DNA of 64,000 nucleotides, taken from positions 11,000,001 to 11,064,000 of the forward strand of contig JARFIW010001104.1 of NCBI GenBank assembly GCA_036346225.1. The letters are read 5' to 3'. A program made the position numbers and the translations under genes. Source of the DNA: Platerodrilus igneus. Lineage: Eukaryota > Arthropoda > Insecta > Coleoptera > Lycidae. Every line of letters starts with the position of its first letter. Within the stretch, counting starts at the first letter, position 1. The notes beneath the pieces are model-generated. The model was not told the origin of the DNA. It was given only the letters and a program-made list of their open reading frames with translations, and made no database searches. Shown here in pieces: positions 63,921-64,000 of this stretch.

Positions 63921-64000
63921 GTAAGTGTAAAAATGGGCAAATATGACAAGCATTTATTTATTTAATAACCCTGTACGTAAAAATCAATAATTTATTTGAA

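Overview
The window looks like a transposon-dense, AT-rich piece of an arthropod genome, most likely an insect. The reasons are the mix of Ty3/gypsy, errantivirus-like (env-bearing) and BEL/Pao LTR retrotransposons, CR1/Jockey-like LINEs and tRNA-derived SINEs, plus one confident host gene, cytochrome c oxidase subunit 6C (COX6C), split by a 50-bp intron. Nothing bacterial is present. I cannot name the species.

Layout. 1-4053: the 3' part of an env-bearing errantivirus-like element with its 3' LTR, next to an older minus-strand RNase H remnant. 7901-14471 (+, element A) and 25564-32456 (-, element B): two nearly complete Ty3/gypsy elements of one family, each with two almost identical LTRs and a 4-bp target duplication. 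14472-23000: a ~300-600 bp repeat present twice, an LTR-like repeat, a LINE, and a tandem array carrying tRNA-like cloverleaves. 32457-38286: AT-rich DNA, a small MITE, then a decayed multi-part gene (minus) split by a solo LTR that is a relative of the errantivirus LTR. 39053-41061: a large inverted repeat. 41741-50833: a broken BEL/Pao element (+) with secondary insertions and an LTR-like repeat at its end. 51082-51371: COX6C. 54785-61021: two minus-strand LINEs. 63400-64000: more of the tRNA-like repeat with (TA)n tracts and inverted pieces.

Main discovery candidate: elements A and B both carry, downstream of the integrase and just before the polypurine tract and 3' LTR, an ORF encoding a TARG1/OARD1-type macrodomain (ADP-ribose / ADP-ribosyl-glutamate hydrolase fold). 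The catalytic-type Lys (YYLVTK) and Asp (GCGLD) lie 41 residues apart, the same spacing as in human TARG1 (K84/D125). Over the comparable stretch, the nucleotide differences I can see between the two copies are all synonymous, so the domain may be maintained. A retrotransposon with its own ADP-ribosylation eraser would suggest counter-defence against PARP-type host responses, or control of its own replication proteins.

A second candidate is the tRNA-like module in the tandem repeat. Two sequence classes differ at five stem base pairs, and pairing is kept at all five.

Most mobile-element ORFs are broken. Some breaks are single-base losses in homopolymers and may be assembly errors. Others are shared by elements A and B and must be ancestral or functional.
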